Positions 1-10,802 of a stretch of 64,000 nt of DNA are shown piece after piece (positions within the stretch are counted from its first letter, which is position 1; each line of letters begins with the position of its first letter). The position numbers and the translations under genes were made by a program. The notes under the pieces were generated by a model. It ran no database searches and had not been told where the DNA came from. It saw nothing but the letters and a program-made list of their open reading frames with translations. The stretch lies in the NCBI GenBank assembly GCA_036346225.1, contig JARFIW010001177.1, forward strand, positions 2,388,501 to 2,452,500, read 5' to 3'. The DNA comes from Platerodrilus igneus (lineage: Eukaryota > Arthropoda > Insecta > Coleoptera > Lycidae).

Positions 1-147
1 CAAGGAAGCGGTACTGAAGGACTTTGTGTAAGTTGCACTATTTCCCATTTGTTCTTACTGTAAATATCTACCCGTTGTTTTTGCAATATTCCTTGTCGTT
101 CTGATACCTTTTTCCATAGACTTGCCCGCTATTTAATAACAAAAAAA

Positions 148-375
148 AAGAACAATCAACCCTACTGAATGACTCAGAACAATTGTGCTTATCTACTTAT
201 TTATGTCTTTGCTAAAAATTTTACTAAATTACTTAGATTAATTATGTCTTACCTATTTATAAAGAACAATCAACCTTACTGAATGACTCAGAACAATTGT
301 GCTTATCTACTTATTTATGTATTTGCTAAAAATTTTACTAAATTACTTAGAGTAATTATGTCTTACCTATTTATA
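148..375. repeat. Two-copy tandem repeat, about 114 bp
   Basis: Positions 148-261 and 262-375 are almost identical, differing at a handful of bases. Both carry the same run of short AT-rich words from an 'agaacaatcaacc' start to a 'cttacctatttata' end. No coding potential is visible. It is most simply a local duplication. Confidence 0.9.
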
Positions 376-1825
376 TTTTTTTGTTTCATTTTACCTGAAT
401 TGTGTTTAATTGGTGTGTGATGAAACGTTTCTGCTACTTCCCAATATGGCGTCACTTTGTACTCAGAATTTTTCTGTACTGCCATTACTGTTGTTAGATT
501 ATAGAGTTTATCTAAACAGTTGCTCTTATTTATTCTATAAAGTACTGAACAATTTATACTGGATCCATAGGCTATGCTTTTTCTCTGTTTCAGGTTTGCA
601 GGACTAATTTGTTTTTCTTTCAGGTTTACTATTCTAATTTCTCTATGTCAGGTACTTGTACTAACTCCTGACAGCCGCGTCCCTTCTAGATTGGTCTGCT
701 TTCTACAACCCCCCTTATTCTCAGATTGAGCCCGGTCACTGTTTTTTTTCTTGGATTTTCTTTTGTTACGCCCGGCTACGAGCCAACGTGACATAACTTT
801 GACGCACAACGTGGCGTCTACTAGAAATACGTAACAATTTTTTTAATCGATATCATAGACTTCTTTTCTATACTGTTGGTAAAATCTACGTGAAGTATTT
901 ATATTAAATAATAAACTGACCTGTTAGAAAAAATTAAAAATTTGTATCGTTTTCTGAAAAAAAATTGCATACTTTTTTCAGTACAACTGAAAGAACTTGA
1001 CTTTTATACATTTTTTTAATCGATATCAGACTGTACAGAAGCAGCAATGTTTAATTAGATCAGTCAAAACATGATGTGTTTACTATTAAACAAAACAAAA
1101 TTGTTCTTAATCCAAGTGATGATAAAAGAATTCTTAGCACCTTAACGACTGATACTAACTATTGCATATTTTTGTAGTATTGATTACAAAAATTACATAC
1201 GACAGCGAGTACTGTGTTAAAAATTGTTTTCGTTGCAGAAAGTAACATAAATACCCGTCAATATTACTGTATTAGTCGATTAAGGCATGAGTTAATTTTT
1301 TACTACGTTTCCTTTTATTCGCTTAGGGCAATGCAGAGAAGAAGTTTGAATTGGCAACATTTTTTTTTATAATAAAATAAACCTTGATACAAAATCACAT
1401 TCAGTTTTACTGAAAAGTAAATCGGAAAAGATTGCTAACTATACGGGTGTTATTATATTATTATATATCTGTGTGAATAAACTCACAAAACGCCAAATGA
1501 GCGGTTTGTCTAACTGATTTTTTCACTTAAAGCCATTGCCATTCATTTCAAACAAGTATTTATTAAGCTCATATAAAAGACCAAAAGTTTTACCATTATA
1601 AATAACGTTGTGTAGTTTAAATTTCATTACGTAGCATTCGTTGAATTTTAAAAAAAATTATTTTATACCTCCATCATGAGTTAATTTTACTACGTGCTAT
1701 AATTATGCTAAATAATAAAGAAATGAATTGCTTTAACAAAGTTTTTATGGAAAATGTCATGCGTTGCACATTGCATATTCTATAGTGCGTGTAAATTAAA
1801 TATTCTTAAATCATCATTTACCCAC
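376..1825. other. AT-rich stretch without recognisable gene
   Basis: No frame here has recognisable protein similarity. A C-rich patch at about 660-800 is unlike its surroundings, and the word 'tttttaatcgatatca' occurs twice (about 840 and 1015). The right end runs into the Maverick-type integrase remnant, so part of this stretch may be decayed flank of that element. Confidence 0.5.
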
Positions 1826-2169
1826 ATCAAACTTGCAACCAAAATACCAAAATTTTCAATTAAAGACAGTGTGAGGATTAGTAAACACAGGGAAGCATTT
1901 ACGAAAGGTTACACGCCAAACTGGTCAAATGAAATTTTTAAGATTAAAAAAGTAAACGTAACCAATCCGACAACATATATATTAGAAGATCAAGACGAAA
2001 AAGAAATCAAAGGTGCATTTTATGAAATGGAGTTGCAAAAGGTTAAACATCCATGAATTTACCTGGTAGAAAAAGTCCTAAGAAAGAGTGGAAATAAAGT
2101 CTTTGTAAAATGGTTAGGCTTCTCTAACGTACACAATAGCTGGATCGATAAAAATAATGTTTGCTAGAA
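1826..2169 (+). pseudogene. Maverick/Polinton-type integrase, C-terminal remnant with chromodomain
   Basis: Only the C-terminal end of the integrase is present. From about 1826 the frame shows the DNA-binding module seen after the catalytic core in this family: a 'VRISK' strand, 'GYTPNWSNEIFKI', 'NPTTYILED' and 'GAFYEMELQK'. A TGA stop at 2054-2056 breaks the frame. In the same frame beyond it lies a chromodomain (VEKVLRKSG...VKWLGF...NSWIDK) ending at a TAG near 2167. The catalytic DDE core upstream is not found. The SH3-like module followed by a chromodomain is typical of Maverick/Polinton integrases; a chromodomain-bearing Ty3/gypsy integrase is the alternative. It is dead: no start, no core, and one in-frame stop. 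Family assignment is from recalled motif patterns, not from a search. Confidence 0.7.
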
Positions 2170-2190
2170 GTTGTTATAATAATAGATAGT

Positions 2191-2404
2191 AAGGCTAACA
2201 TTGTAAAAATTATATTAAAATAAATAATACAGACAAAATCTATCTATAGTTTTTTTTATTATTATAAAACTATTCTTTTAATAAAAAGGAATTTTGTAAG
2301 GCTAACATTGTAAAATTATATTAAAATAAATAATACAGACAAAATCTTTCTATTGTTTTTTATTATTATCAAGCCATTCTTTTAATAAAAAGGTATTTTG
2401 TTTT
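2191..2404. repeat. Two-copy tandem repeat, about 107 bp
   Basis: Two copies (2191-2297 and 2298-2404) share the start 'aaggctaacattgtaaaa' and continue through the same A/T runs to 'aaaaaggNattttg'. It begins just after the integrase remnant ends and may be decayed terminal sequence of that element. Confidence 0.85.
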
Positions 2405-3070
2405 GCGCATTGCAGATTATTATTGCTGTGTCTACAACAATGAATGTTATATTTTAAACGATTGTTGAGTTTTAACTCCGATAGCTTAGGGCAACCTAGT
2501 GCAAGCATATCAGTTACAAAGTTTTGTATTATATATGTTTCAATCAATTTCTTCTTTTCTAGACCCTTCACAAATACTTCTTCACTGGGTCGGATAATTT
2601 GCTTCAAATAAAGCGCTATATATGATGACACCATTCCAGCCGTTGAAGATTCATCTCAAGAAAGACCATGAATATTCCTTGTCTCCCAGTCGTTATGGTT
2701 TATATGATCTTGACTCAAACAACTAGACTGCATTGGCAGTTTAAAAATTTGATGCCAAACATCACCTAACAACAAGTCCAAAACCGCAATTTCTTTGCAC
2801 ACAAACTCGTTTTTCTTGTATTTAAATCCCTGAACATCAATTATTTACACGTTTGTATGTAAATATATGCAGTAAACTTCGACTAATTAAATTAATATTA
2901 GGAGCAATCTCCTTATATAGCAGATTACCACCATCTGCGTACTTTGCCAACCCACTTTTCAACCTATCACAAGAGTGAACACATTTTGAATTGAAACTGG
3001 CCCATGTGTATTTGAAGCCTCTAAACATAAATAAAAAACATAAATCAGAATCCATTTTAATTAAACACAA
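2350..3070 (-). other. Minus-strand open frames of unknown nature
   Basis: Two minus-strand frames (3070-2837, 77 codons; 2634-2350, 94 codons) lie in the same direction, about 200 bases apart. The downstream one is Lys/Asn-rich with a Cys-Cys-Arg-His patch, and the upstream one has several Cys residues. The spacing could mean one decayed gene with stops between, for example a transposase, but I do not recognise a domain in either. Composition alone allows frames of this length by chance in AT-rich DNA. Confidence 0.2.
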
Positions 3071-3109
3071 TTGACTTGAATGCGATATTTTGCATCTGTC
3101 ATACTTTAT

Positions 3110-3605
3110 AACTTCTCGCTAGAAAACCAAATTCAAAACATCTACTCACATTTTCTCTGCACTTACATTTTTCAACATACGTGTGTTTTGAAGTATGTTT
3201 CATTGAAAGTAATATAAAGCCGATCCTAATTCAAAACGTGCCCACAAGTATTTTACATTTGAAAGTATATAAGAATTCATGTTTTCACATTTTACATTAA
3301 AAGTATATAAGGCTGATTCTAATTTAAAACGGTGCACGTGTAACTTCTCGCTAGAAAACCGAATTCAAAACAGCTACACACATTTTTCTCTGCACTTACA
3401 TTTTTCAACATACGTGTGTTTTGAAGTATGTTTCATTGAAAGTAATATAAAGCCGATCCTAATTCAAAACGTGCCCACAAGTATTTTACATTGAAAGTAT
3501 ATAAGAATTCATGTTTTCACAACTATTTTACATTGAAATTATATAAGGCCGATCCTAATTCAAAACGGTGCACGTGTATTTTACATATGGAAAATACGTC
3601 TGAAC
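3110..3605. repeat. 232-bp tandem repeat ending in an imperfect palindrome
   Basis: Copy 1 begins at 3110 and copy 2 at 3342 with 'aacttctcgctagaaaacc'; both run through 'aagccgatcctaattcaaaac'. Shorter sub-repeats ('agtatataagRcYgatYctaatt') recur inside each copy. At the right edge, 'cctaattcaaaacggtgcac' near 3558 faces a near reverse complement ending 'aattagg' near 3625, forming a palindrome of about 70 bp. Such an arrangement could be the end of a small DNA element or a satellite fragment. It directly abuts the LTR of element A. Confidence 0.75.
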
Positions 3606-3635
3606 ACGTTTTTAATTAGGACCGGCCCTACCCCT

Positions 3636-5499
3636 CTACTAGGAACAATCAGGAACAATCGAGCTCCGGCGTTGGGCCGTCCAATAAAAATTAATATGAT
3701 TACGCCGTACTCGGTGTCAATGGACGTTTTCTCTTAACTCCATCTCTCTGTGTTTTCTAATCAAATTTAAATCTCACTAATTTTTATTATTCTGCCACGG
3801 CTAGCTTTTATTATTCTACACAGAGTGCACAACGTTACGATTATCAATTTTTTTTCTTCTCCACCCCTTTAAGATTACCTCTTTGTTTGAATTATAAAAT
3901 GAAGTCAATTAATTCTATATAATGAAAAGAAATATTATGTACAAGTTTTGAAAATTATTAAAATACACCCTTCAATCAATCAATATCATAAGTCTTATTT
4001 ATTCTAAAATTTATATGCTTTGCGATCAATCTAAAGTCACCAAAAGCTACCCTTTTTACCAAAGAAACCTCGAACGTTCAGATCTCTTTATTATATTACG
4101 TACTTTTAACGTATGCGAAGTTTGTTGCAGACTTTTTTACACTTTTATAAATTAAGTAAATTCAGTATTCAAATTTAAATACAAAAAAATCTCTTAAAAC
4201 TAATTAGATCTGACCTGCTAGTGCTCTGCTTAATTGGAACCCTTTGGTTTCCATAAATTGCTTCGTGCTTCTTTGTTTTATTTGCATTGAATCTCGCAAC
4301 TCAAAATTGTATCAAAATCGTTGACGCTGATTTGAAATATTACATTAATCTATTTAAAACATCCCCTTATTCGAATTATCCATACATTTGAAATATTATA
4401 CCATCAATTAGAATTTTACATGCATTTAAATTATTATACCATTCTTATCAACCAACATCAATTCATAATTATTATGCGCTAATTAGGACCAGGATTATTG
4501 TCATCAACACATTTGAATTATTAACATCACATTCGAAATTATTATCAACTCATTTGAATTATTGTATCAACCAACTAAGACTAGGATTAAGGTTATACAC
4601 ATATTTGAAGCCGTTAATCGGCAAAAGAAGTCTTTATATTTGTATCACTTATTTGTCACTATATCATTTAAAATTTCGCGTAATTTTTCGATTCAAAGTA
4701 GCGCAACTTTGCCTTGCTTAATTAGAACTGAACTCTGTTATCATTTTTCGTTGTTATTATAGGCTCATCCCACTTGTATGTAGGTTGGGTTTCCAACAAG
4801 CCTGTCGCTATCTTAACCAATAAGGTTTTTGTATTTGATGCATCTTGAAGTGGTTTTCTGATGTAATATACTTGGCTCTCTAGGTAATGGTTGTTTGGCA
4901 TAGATGCCTCATTATTTAAACCATGCGTTGTTTTGTTTAGATATCGCGTTTTCCATATTATACAAAAATACATGATGTAACTTCAATTTCGATTTTCGTG
5001 TATGTTTATTTTATGCGTTTTTGAACTGCATTTTCTTATCAAAAAGGTTAATTTTTTCTACGCACTTACACAAAGCTTCGTTAAGTTTTATCTCTTATCT
5101 TCGTATTATATTATGACTAATTAGAACCCTTTTGAATGCGTTTTTAATTACATGTATTATCCTTACGTCTAAATACGCGCACCTTTACTGAAAGATATTG
5201 TTACTTAAAATTCATAAAGCTCTATATACCAAGTGTTAAATACTTGTTATTTACTTAATGCACGAATTACCTATTTCTATGCTAAATATGCGTCCAATTG
5301 TTGTAAGAATTGTTTATTTGCGACGCTTAAAACTAATTATGCTCTATATACAGGGTGTTAAATGCTTACTATTTACATAATATCCAAATTACTTAATTTT
5401 CTGTTAAATAAATGCAGTTTTCTGCTTCCTATTGTAATTTATGGTTACTGCACGGCCCTTTCTACACAATACACCTTTAAACAACCCCTTATCACAGCA
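3636..5499 (-). repeat. 3' LTR of element A (about 1.86 kb)
   Basis: It begins (minus strand) with TGCTGTGATAAGGGG immediately after the polypurine tract and aligns along its length with plus-strand LTR units D, G and J. Shared landmarks include ACACCCTGTATATAGAG near the start, a 'tttggtgac' block near 4050 and a GAGTACGGCG block near 3700. A primer-site-like module (CGGCCCAACGCCGG, minus strand, 3661-3680) lies near the 3' end. The expected terminal CATAGCA is not visible, so the end is approximate. An 83-codon minus-strand frame at 4973-4722 falls at the same LTR position as a 79-codon frame in unit G, but weak amino-acid likeness makes coding doubtful. Confidence 0.8.
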
Positions 5500-5509
5500 T
5501 TATTCCTCC
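5500..5509 (-). promoter_or_regulatory. Polypurine tract of element A
   Basis: On the minus strand GGAGGAATAA directly precedes the LTR start TGCTGTG. It is the expected primer for plus-strand DNA synthesis. The same position in element C reads GGGGGAAAAA. Confidence 0.75.
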
Positions 5510-5890
5510 AAATTAAAATATAAAGTTTTAGAACAATGACCTTTTTTGCGCTCAACGTGAAGTTAAACTCATATTGATCTATAATTTTAATATTTTTATT
5601 TCCTTTTTAAAAATCTAACTCTTCCTTTATTAATTCCCTATTTACATTTATCTAATCTTACACCTATGTCCTATTTTATCACCTTGTGCATACCTATACC
5701 TATTCTTATACTCGTATTTTATTTTATTACTCTATGTATTCTTATACCTACATTCATTTTACATTTTATTCACTTATTTGTGTCCCTTTGTATGGGTAAA
5801 TCAAATTTATTTATAACTTCCCCCTTATTATTTTTTTAAATCTGGGTCCTTTTAATTCATATTTCTTAATTCCCTGTTTCCTAATTATAC
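5510..5890 (-). other. Cytosine-poor 3' segment of element A
   Basis: Read on the minus strand this stretch is rich in A and G and nearly free of C, with words such as 'aggtataag' and 'aataggaca'. Comparable segments follow the ORFs of elements C and H. About 45 bases before the polypurine tract is a sequence resembling the 3' end of a tRNA-Lys primer in sense (CACGTTGAGCGC, minus strand, about 5551-5562). No gene is visible. Confidence 0.6.
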
Positions 5891-7192
5891 TCTTACTATC
5901 TATCCTATATCCTAAAAATTTAACCCTATCTTAAAAAAATTCGCATTTCTTTAAGTTTAAACTTAAACCTACTATATTCAACTCTAATAAAATCCTATCT
6001 AAATGTACTAAGTGTTGCTCTATACTATCACTAAATATTAACACATCATCTACGTAGAGGATACAAAATTCCTCATACGGTCCCAAAATATTCTGCATCG
6101 CCTTCACTAATGCAGCCGTACTCGAGGACAAACCAAACGGACCACCCTAAATTGATATACTCTTTTTTCTACCGAAAAACCCGTATATTTCCTTAATTCT
6201 CGCGCTAATGGAATCAACCAAAATGAACTTTTTAAGTATAATCTGGTATAAATTTTCTTATTACCCATTCTTGCTAATATACTATCTATCGTTGGTGGAC
6301 AATTGTATTGCGGTTTCGTTCGCTTATTAATTTCTCTTGCATCCAAACATAACCTGATGTTATCATCACTTTTCTTCACGACGACTAATGGATACACAAA
6401 ATGTGTACTGGAGCTTTCTACGATACCTTCACGTAACATTTCTTCTATTTCTTCCTTCAGTCTATCCCTGTATGCTACTGGAATAGGATATATTTTAGTG
6501 TTAAACGGTTTTGTATTTACTACTTCCAACTTGTGCACATAACCCGTGGCAATTCTTGACTTTGACCCTATTAATTCTGAATGCTTACTCAATAATATCT
6601 TCACCTTATTTCTTAAATCTTCTGGACATTTAATCTCTTCATTTTCATTACTCTCATTATCTCTATCATCATTAAACTGATTAATATCCACGCAGTCACT
6701 ATCTATTTCAATATTACCCTCTTTATACCATTTAATATATTTCCCATTACACCCTATCTCTTTGAATTCTGCATTTATCTTCAACCCCAACTTATCTATA
6801 GTATTCATCCCAAATATAACATCTATCTTTAGTCCAGGTACTACTATAAAATCATTTTCCCATTTCACATCTCCCATTTCACATCTCAGAATTACCATTT
6901 CATTTATTATACAAAATCTCTTATTATTTGGTGCCACCAAATTACACCTCGTTATAGGTATCGCTTTATCCCCCAATTTTTCTTGTTTAACAAATTCTTC
7001 TGCAACAAGTGATGCTTCTGCCACAGTATCTATTAATACTTTAACTAGTCTATTTTCCACCTTTAAATTAATTATTGGTAATAAGTTCCTTTCAAATCTT
7101 CTTAATTTATTTTTCATTTCATGTTTAATAAATTCTCGCTGGTGTTCATATCCGTTAATCCGTAGAATTTTCCTTGGTTCGTCCGTACTCAA
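5891..7192 (-). pseudogene. pol: Element A pol remnant: aspartic protease and partial reverse transcriptase
   Basis: The frame 7192-6107 (361 codons) carries a retroviral-type aspartic protease followed by RT fingers and the start of the palm. The protease active site reads Asp-Thr-Val at residues 55-57 instead of Asp-Thr-Gly, and the second hallmark (VIFGMNTIDKL) is present. In RT motif A the catalytic Asp is replaced by Tyr near residue 319. A frameshift near 6131 moves the rest to frame 6131-5931, which holds the YVDD box and the 'KKCEFF' block. RT likeness fades after a 'VKFLGYRI' match near 5900. RNase H and integrase are absent. With three independent lesions the product cannot be active. 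Confidence 0.85.
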
Positions 7193-7199
7193 AAATCCT

Positions 7200-8247
7200 G
7201 ATTTCGCGTTGAAGGTCCTGCCTCACTCGTTATCTCTGCGTATGTGCGATTCGTATTCTTTATTTGCGTGCTATTAATATTCCTTGCTTGTGTCCGTCGA
7301 TCAACATTTTCCTGCCTATTTATTTTTCTATTATTATTTCCTTCATGATTCGTTCTCAGTATTTGTCGCCTTGGTGTTTGACTCGTATTTCTGTTTCGCC
7401 TGTAATCATTATTAAAATTGTTATAGTTCCCCCTATTAAAATTTCTTCCGCGATCATAATTATAATTGTTCTGTTGATAATTACTTCGAGTCTCATTATT
7501 CTTTATAGAATTCGTGCGTCGATCCCTAATCTAATTTTCCATTTTATTATTAGATTCCAACTCATCATACCTTTGCAAATATTCAATAAATGTATGCCGG
7601 TCCACTATATTTTGTCTCGTTATGTATCTTTTTACTTCAGCGTTGAAATGCCTTGCTAAATATTTTATAACTTGTTTATTTTGTAAAGGAGGATCCAATT
7701 GTTTCGCTACGGTAAACTTCTCAATAGCATATAATTCTCGCGTCATTTCTTTTTCTGAATTGTGTTTTCCCATACTCAAGTCATTCCTAATTTTATCCTG
7801 TTGATTGTCCCCCCAAAATTGTCGTAAAAGTTTCTGCTCAAACTGTTGAAATGTTTCGATTTCACTCTCAACTAAATTGTACCACATTTCAGCACTTACT
7901 TTCAGCATCGATTTAATTAAGTTTAATTTATATAGTTCGTCTGTAGAGCCTTGTACAAACATGTTAAAATTTTTTAAAAATATTTTCGGATTTAATTTTC
8001 CGTCCCCGTAAAATTTAGTATATTGTTCAATTAAAAGATTTGGATAAATTAGCCTAATTGGTTCCGCAGTATTAAAATTTGCTGAATTAAGTTTTAAATT
8101 ATTTATTTTCCGATTTATGGTTCTGAACTCGGTTTTACAATTTTCCTCAATGTTCCCTAATTTAATATTTAAATTTGTGATTTTATCATTTGACTCGCTT
8201 TCATATTTTTCCTGCTTTGATTTAACTATACCAATCTGATCCCACAC
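7200..8247 (-). pseudogene. gag: Element A gag
   Basis: The frame 8247-7531 (238 codons) begins with a coiled-coil-like Lys/Asn/Glu stretch, then a capsid-like region ('KFYGDGKLNPKIFLKNF' and 'EMWYNLVESEIETFQQFEQ') shared with the gag frames of elements C and H. A frameshift near 7530 continues into an Asn/Arg-rich basic tail down to about 7200. No Cys-His zinc knuckle is visible; RNA binding would rest on the basic tail. The real start is unclear because the leader is deleted and the LTR piece joins directly at 8249. Confidence 0.8.
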
Positions 8248-8248
8248 G

Positions 8249-8531
8249 CAGCTCTATATACCGAGTGTTAAATACTTGTTATTTACCTAATGTATGAATT
8301 ACCTATTTCTATGCTAAATATCCGTCCTATTGTTGTAAGATGTGTTTATTTGCGTCACTTAAAACTAATTATGCTCTTTATACAGGGTGTTAAATGCTTA
8401 CTATTTACATAATATCAAAATTACTTAATTTTCTGTTAAATAAATGCAGTTTTCTGCTTCCTATTGTAATTTATGATTACTGCACGACTCCTGTTATACA
8501 ATACACCCTTAAAAAACCCCTTTTCACAGCA
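8249..8531 (-). repeat. Truncated 5' LTR of element A
   Basis: It matches 5220-5499 with few differences, including the TGCTGTG start and both 'tatatagagc' blocks. It stops abruptly at 8249 where gag begins, so most of the LTR was lost by internal deletion. Matching sequence in direct orientation at both ends of the gag-pol block is the evidence for an LTR element. Confidence 0.8.
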
Positions 8532-8562
8532 TTATATATATATATATATATATATTATATAT
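8532..8562. repeat. (TA)n tract
   Basis: Nearly pure TA repeat with one interruption. It separates the TGCTGTG start of element A (left, minus strand) from the CACAACA end of the next minus-strand LTR unit (right). Both flanks are LTR termini, not unique DNA. Confidence 0.95.
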
Positions 8563-10235
8563 TGTTGTGAAGGCTAGGCTCTAACTACTCGAGCCCCTCC
8601 GTTGAAAGCCATAATGTTGTGTATTTTAAACTCTAATTACTAGATCCCTTCTGTTGGGAAGCCATAATTTATCGTGTAGTCTCCTTTGGATTGTCCCGAA
8701 CCTAAAATTAATTCAAGGCCCACAAATCGGGCGTCATAATGTTGTGGGGCTTACTTCGGCTGCTCCGCTCTTTTTTAAAATTGTTTATAAACACTTTCCA
8801 AGAAGCTTACTTCGACTGCAGAATCTCAACTCTACCTAATTGCTATTATGCTGTAATTTAAAAGAAAATACTTCCCTACAATGATACTAAAAATAATGCA
8901 ACTACCAAAATACATCACACTCTATTTACACAAAATAAATATTTACATCCACCAAAAATCTTTTCATTACATACAATAATATAACTTTGACTAAAAGCAA
9001 TTAAATTTCTAAAATGAATTTGTATTAAATATCTTTATCCAACATATACCCTATTAAAGTAAGTGGGCTATCCTTATAGCTGACTTCAACTCTCGTCTTG
9101 ATATGAGCTCACAGTAAAGCTCTTTAAACCTGTGTGCAACATTATAGCACTGCAATAATCAAAAGTCCCCTTTACTTTTTACAAAACAGCCTAGTTATCC
9201 TTACATTAATTATAAATGTTTTCTTTTACATATAAAGTCAATAAAATTTACAGTTTATCTAAATTCATAAAAATAATCGCTCAAAAGTACAAAAAAGTTA
9301 AAACGCCTCAAATAAACAGCACAACATTGTTTTATAAAAGTTCGTTACTTGGTAACCATTATATTACAAGCAGCTACAAAAACACCACTTTGTTTTCTAA
9401 CGGCTGCTAAATACGTTGAAATCGCTCCGCAATTGTCTTCATATCCTTGGTATATTCACGCCCCTCATCATATGTCTTTCTCCGTTTGCACGTTTATATA
9501 CCCTCACTTAATTTCAACCTATCTCTCAACTTATTTGCACCAGAGAAGAATAATCATCTTCCTTTGTTCCTCTTATGTAGTTGGTTTATCACATCCCTAT
9601 CTCATTCTCAGTCCACTTCTAAATCGATACCTTAAGCAGACATTTGCATCCTTCTCACACTTATAGACTTCGATCTGTCTTTGTTTATTCATTCGTTTAA
9701 AAATCAACCAAATCGAAAACATATGTTATATACTCTCCTTTGCTAACGCATCCTAAAAGCCACCTCTCATTAAAAAATATCGATTTGCACTCTTTAACGG
9801 CCTCTGCCTTTCAAAGAACTATCTGTTTATCCCTTCTCTCCTAATATCCTTGAACATAATTGCTACCCAGAATGTTTTCAACGCTTCTCTCGGAATTGAT
9901 AACCGTTGCTTGTTTTCGTAAACACCTTAATAGAACTGCTTTTAGAACGTTTACCAAAGTTAAAATAAAATTATACTTTAGAACCATATTTACATGCGCC
10001 AACTTGCTTACAGTTATTAATATAACAATAACGTAACATTAAAATATTAATTTTAATTAATATTTGTTAAATCTACTCTAAACTACTCTATACGCTAAAA
10101 TATTTGCTTTTAATAATCAGTAGGTAAAATTGCCTATTTCCGTTTCCTTCTATAAACGCATATTGAGAATTCTTTGGCGTATTTTTGCCAAGCTGAATAT
10201 TGAAGCCTGTCTGTATGTTTTTATCGACCAACAGC
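8563..10235 (-). repeat. Minus-strand LTR-like unit with reiterated primer-site-like modules
   Basis: On the minus strand CACAACA ends occur at about 8746-8740, 8624-8618 and 8569-8563. Three primer-site-like boxes follow or lie between them: TGACGCCCGATTTGTGGGC (ending near 8717), TGGCTTCCCAACAGAAGGG (about 8646-8664) and TGGCTTTCAACGGAGGGGC (about 8595-8614). They resemble the tRNA-Lys-type site of elements H and L. The upstream end is uncertain; a TGTTGG start near 10235 would give inverted ends with CAACA. Plus-strand open frames at 9216-9666 show nothing recognisable. Confidence 0.5.
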
Positions 10236-10272
10236 ATTTTAAAACAGTTAATCAATTAAAATACACTAACCT

Positions 10273-10651
10273 GTAATGGTTGCCAGTTGCGCTGGTATGA
10301 AAAATGTAGTGGACTGTAATCTGCGTCTGCACGACCGCTGTAAACTGCATCAACGAAAGTTTAATATTCTTGAGGCGTTTTCACCAATGAAAACCCCATG
10401 GTCAAGCACACCGAACGGATTGTTACGGTCACTCCCGTTGCCAAGTTAATAATGTTTTGTCTAATGCGCGTCTCGAACTGTGTACACGAACACAAAAAGG
10501 CACTTGCGCGCACACCTTCCAATATCCAAAGTTGTATGTATATGTTATAGAATATGCGATAACAGGAAAGGAACTTTGATAATGTAAATATCAAACCAGA
10601 ATAATATAAAGTGATCGTGTGTCACCAAAAATGCTATAAAATGCCTAACAT
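10273..10651 (-). repeat. Probable 3' LTR of BEL/Pao element 1
   Basis: On the minus strand 'TTTTGGTGGGCGATA' (polypurine-like) is followed at 10651 by TGTTAGGC, the usual kind of start for BEL/Pao LTRs. The end is placed at a CA near 10273 ('AACCATTACA'). No second copy exists to confirm the limits. Confidence 0.5.
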
Positions 10652-10802
10652 ATCGCCCACCAAAATAAGATTGAAAACTTATTTTAACCAATGTAATTAA
10701 ATATATACAAATGCGTAATACCACAAAAAATTAAATAACAACAAATGCGTAATTCCAACAAAAAAATTAATTATTGAGAAAAAATAAATAATTCTTTTTT
10801 TG

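Larger units (their letters stand above)
3636..8531 (-). mobile_element. Ty3/gypsy-like LTR element A, minus strand, defective
   Basis: In element orientation (right to left): a short 5' LTR piece (8531-8249), gag, protease and partial RT, a cytosine-poor 3' segment, a polypurine tract (5509-5500) and a long 3' LTR (5499 to about 3636). The two LTR pieces match for about 280 bp, then the 5' copy jumps straight into gag, so roughly 1.6 kb of 5' LTR plus leader and primer site are missing. No RNase H or integrase is found. The right end abuts a (TA)n tract. The left end lacks the usual CA terminus and TA tract, so it is probably truncated. Confidence 0.85.

Noticed and set aside
780..830. Primer-site-like words near 780-830 ('acgcacaacgtggcg')
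   Set aside because: No LTR terminus, TA tract or gag is found next to them; the likeness is too short to support an element.
9216..9666. Overlapping plus-strand frames of 62-105 codons
   Set aside because: Composition is typical of chance frames in AT-rich DNA, with no domain, and they lie antisense inside an LTR-like block.
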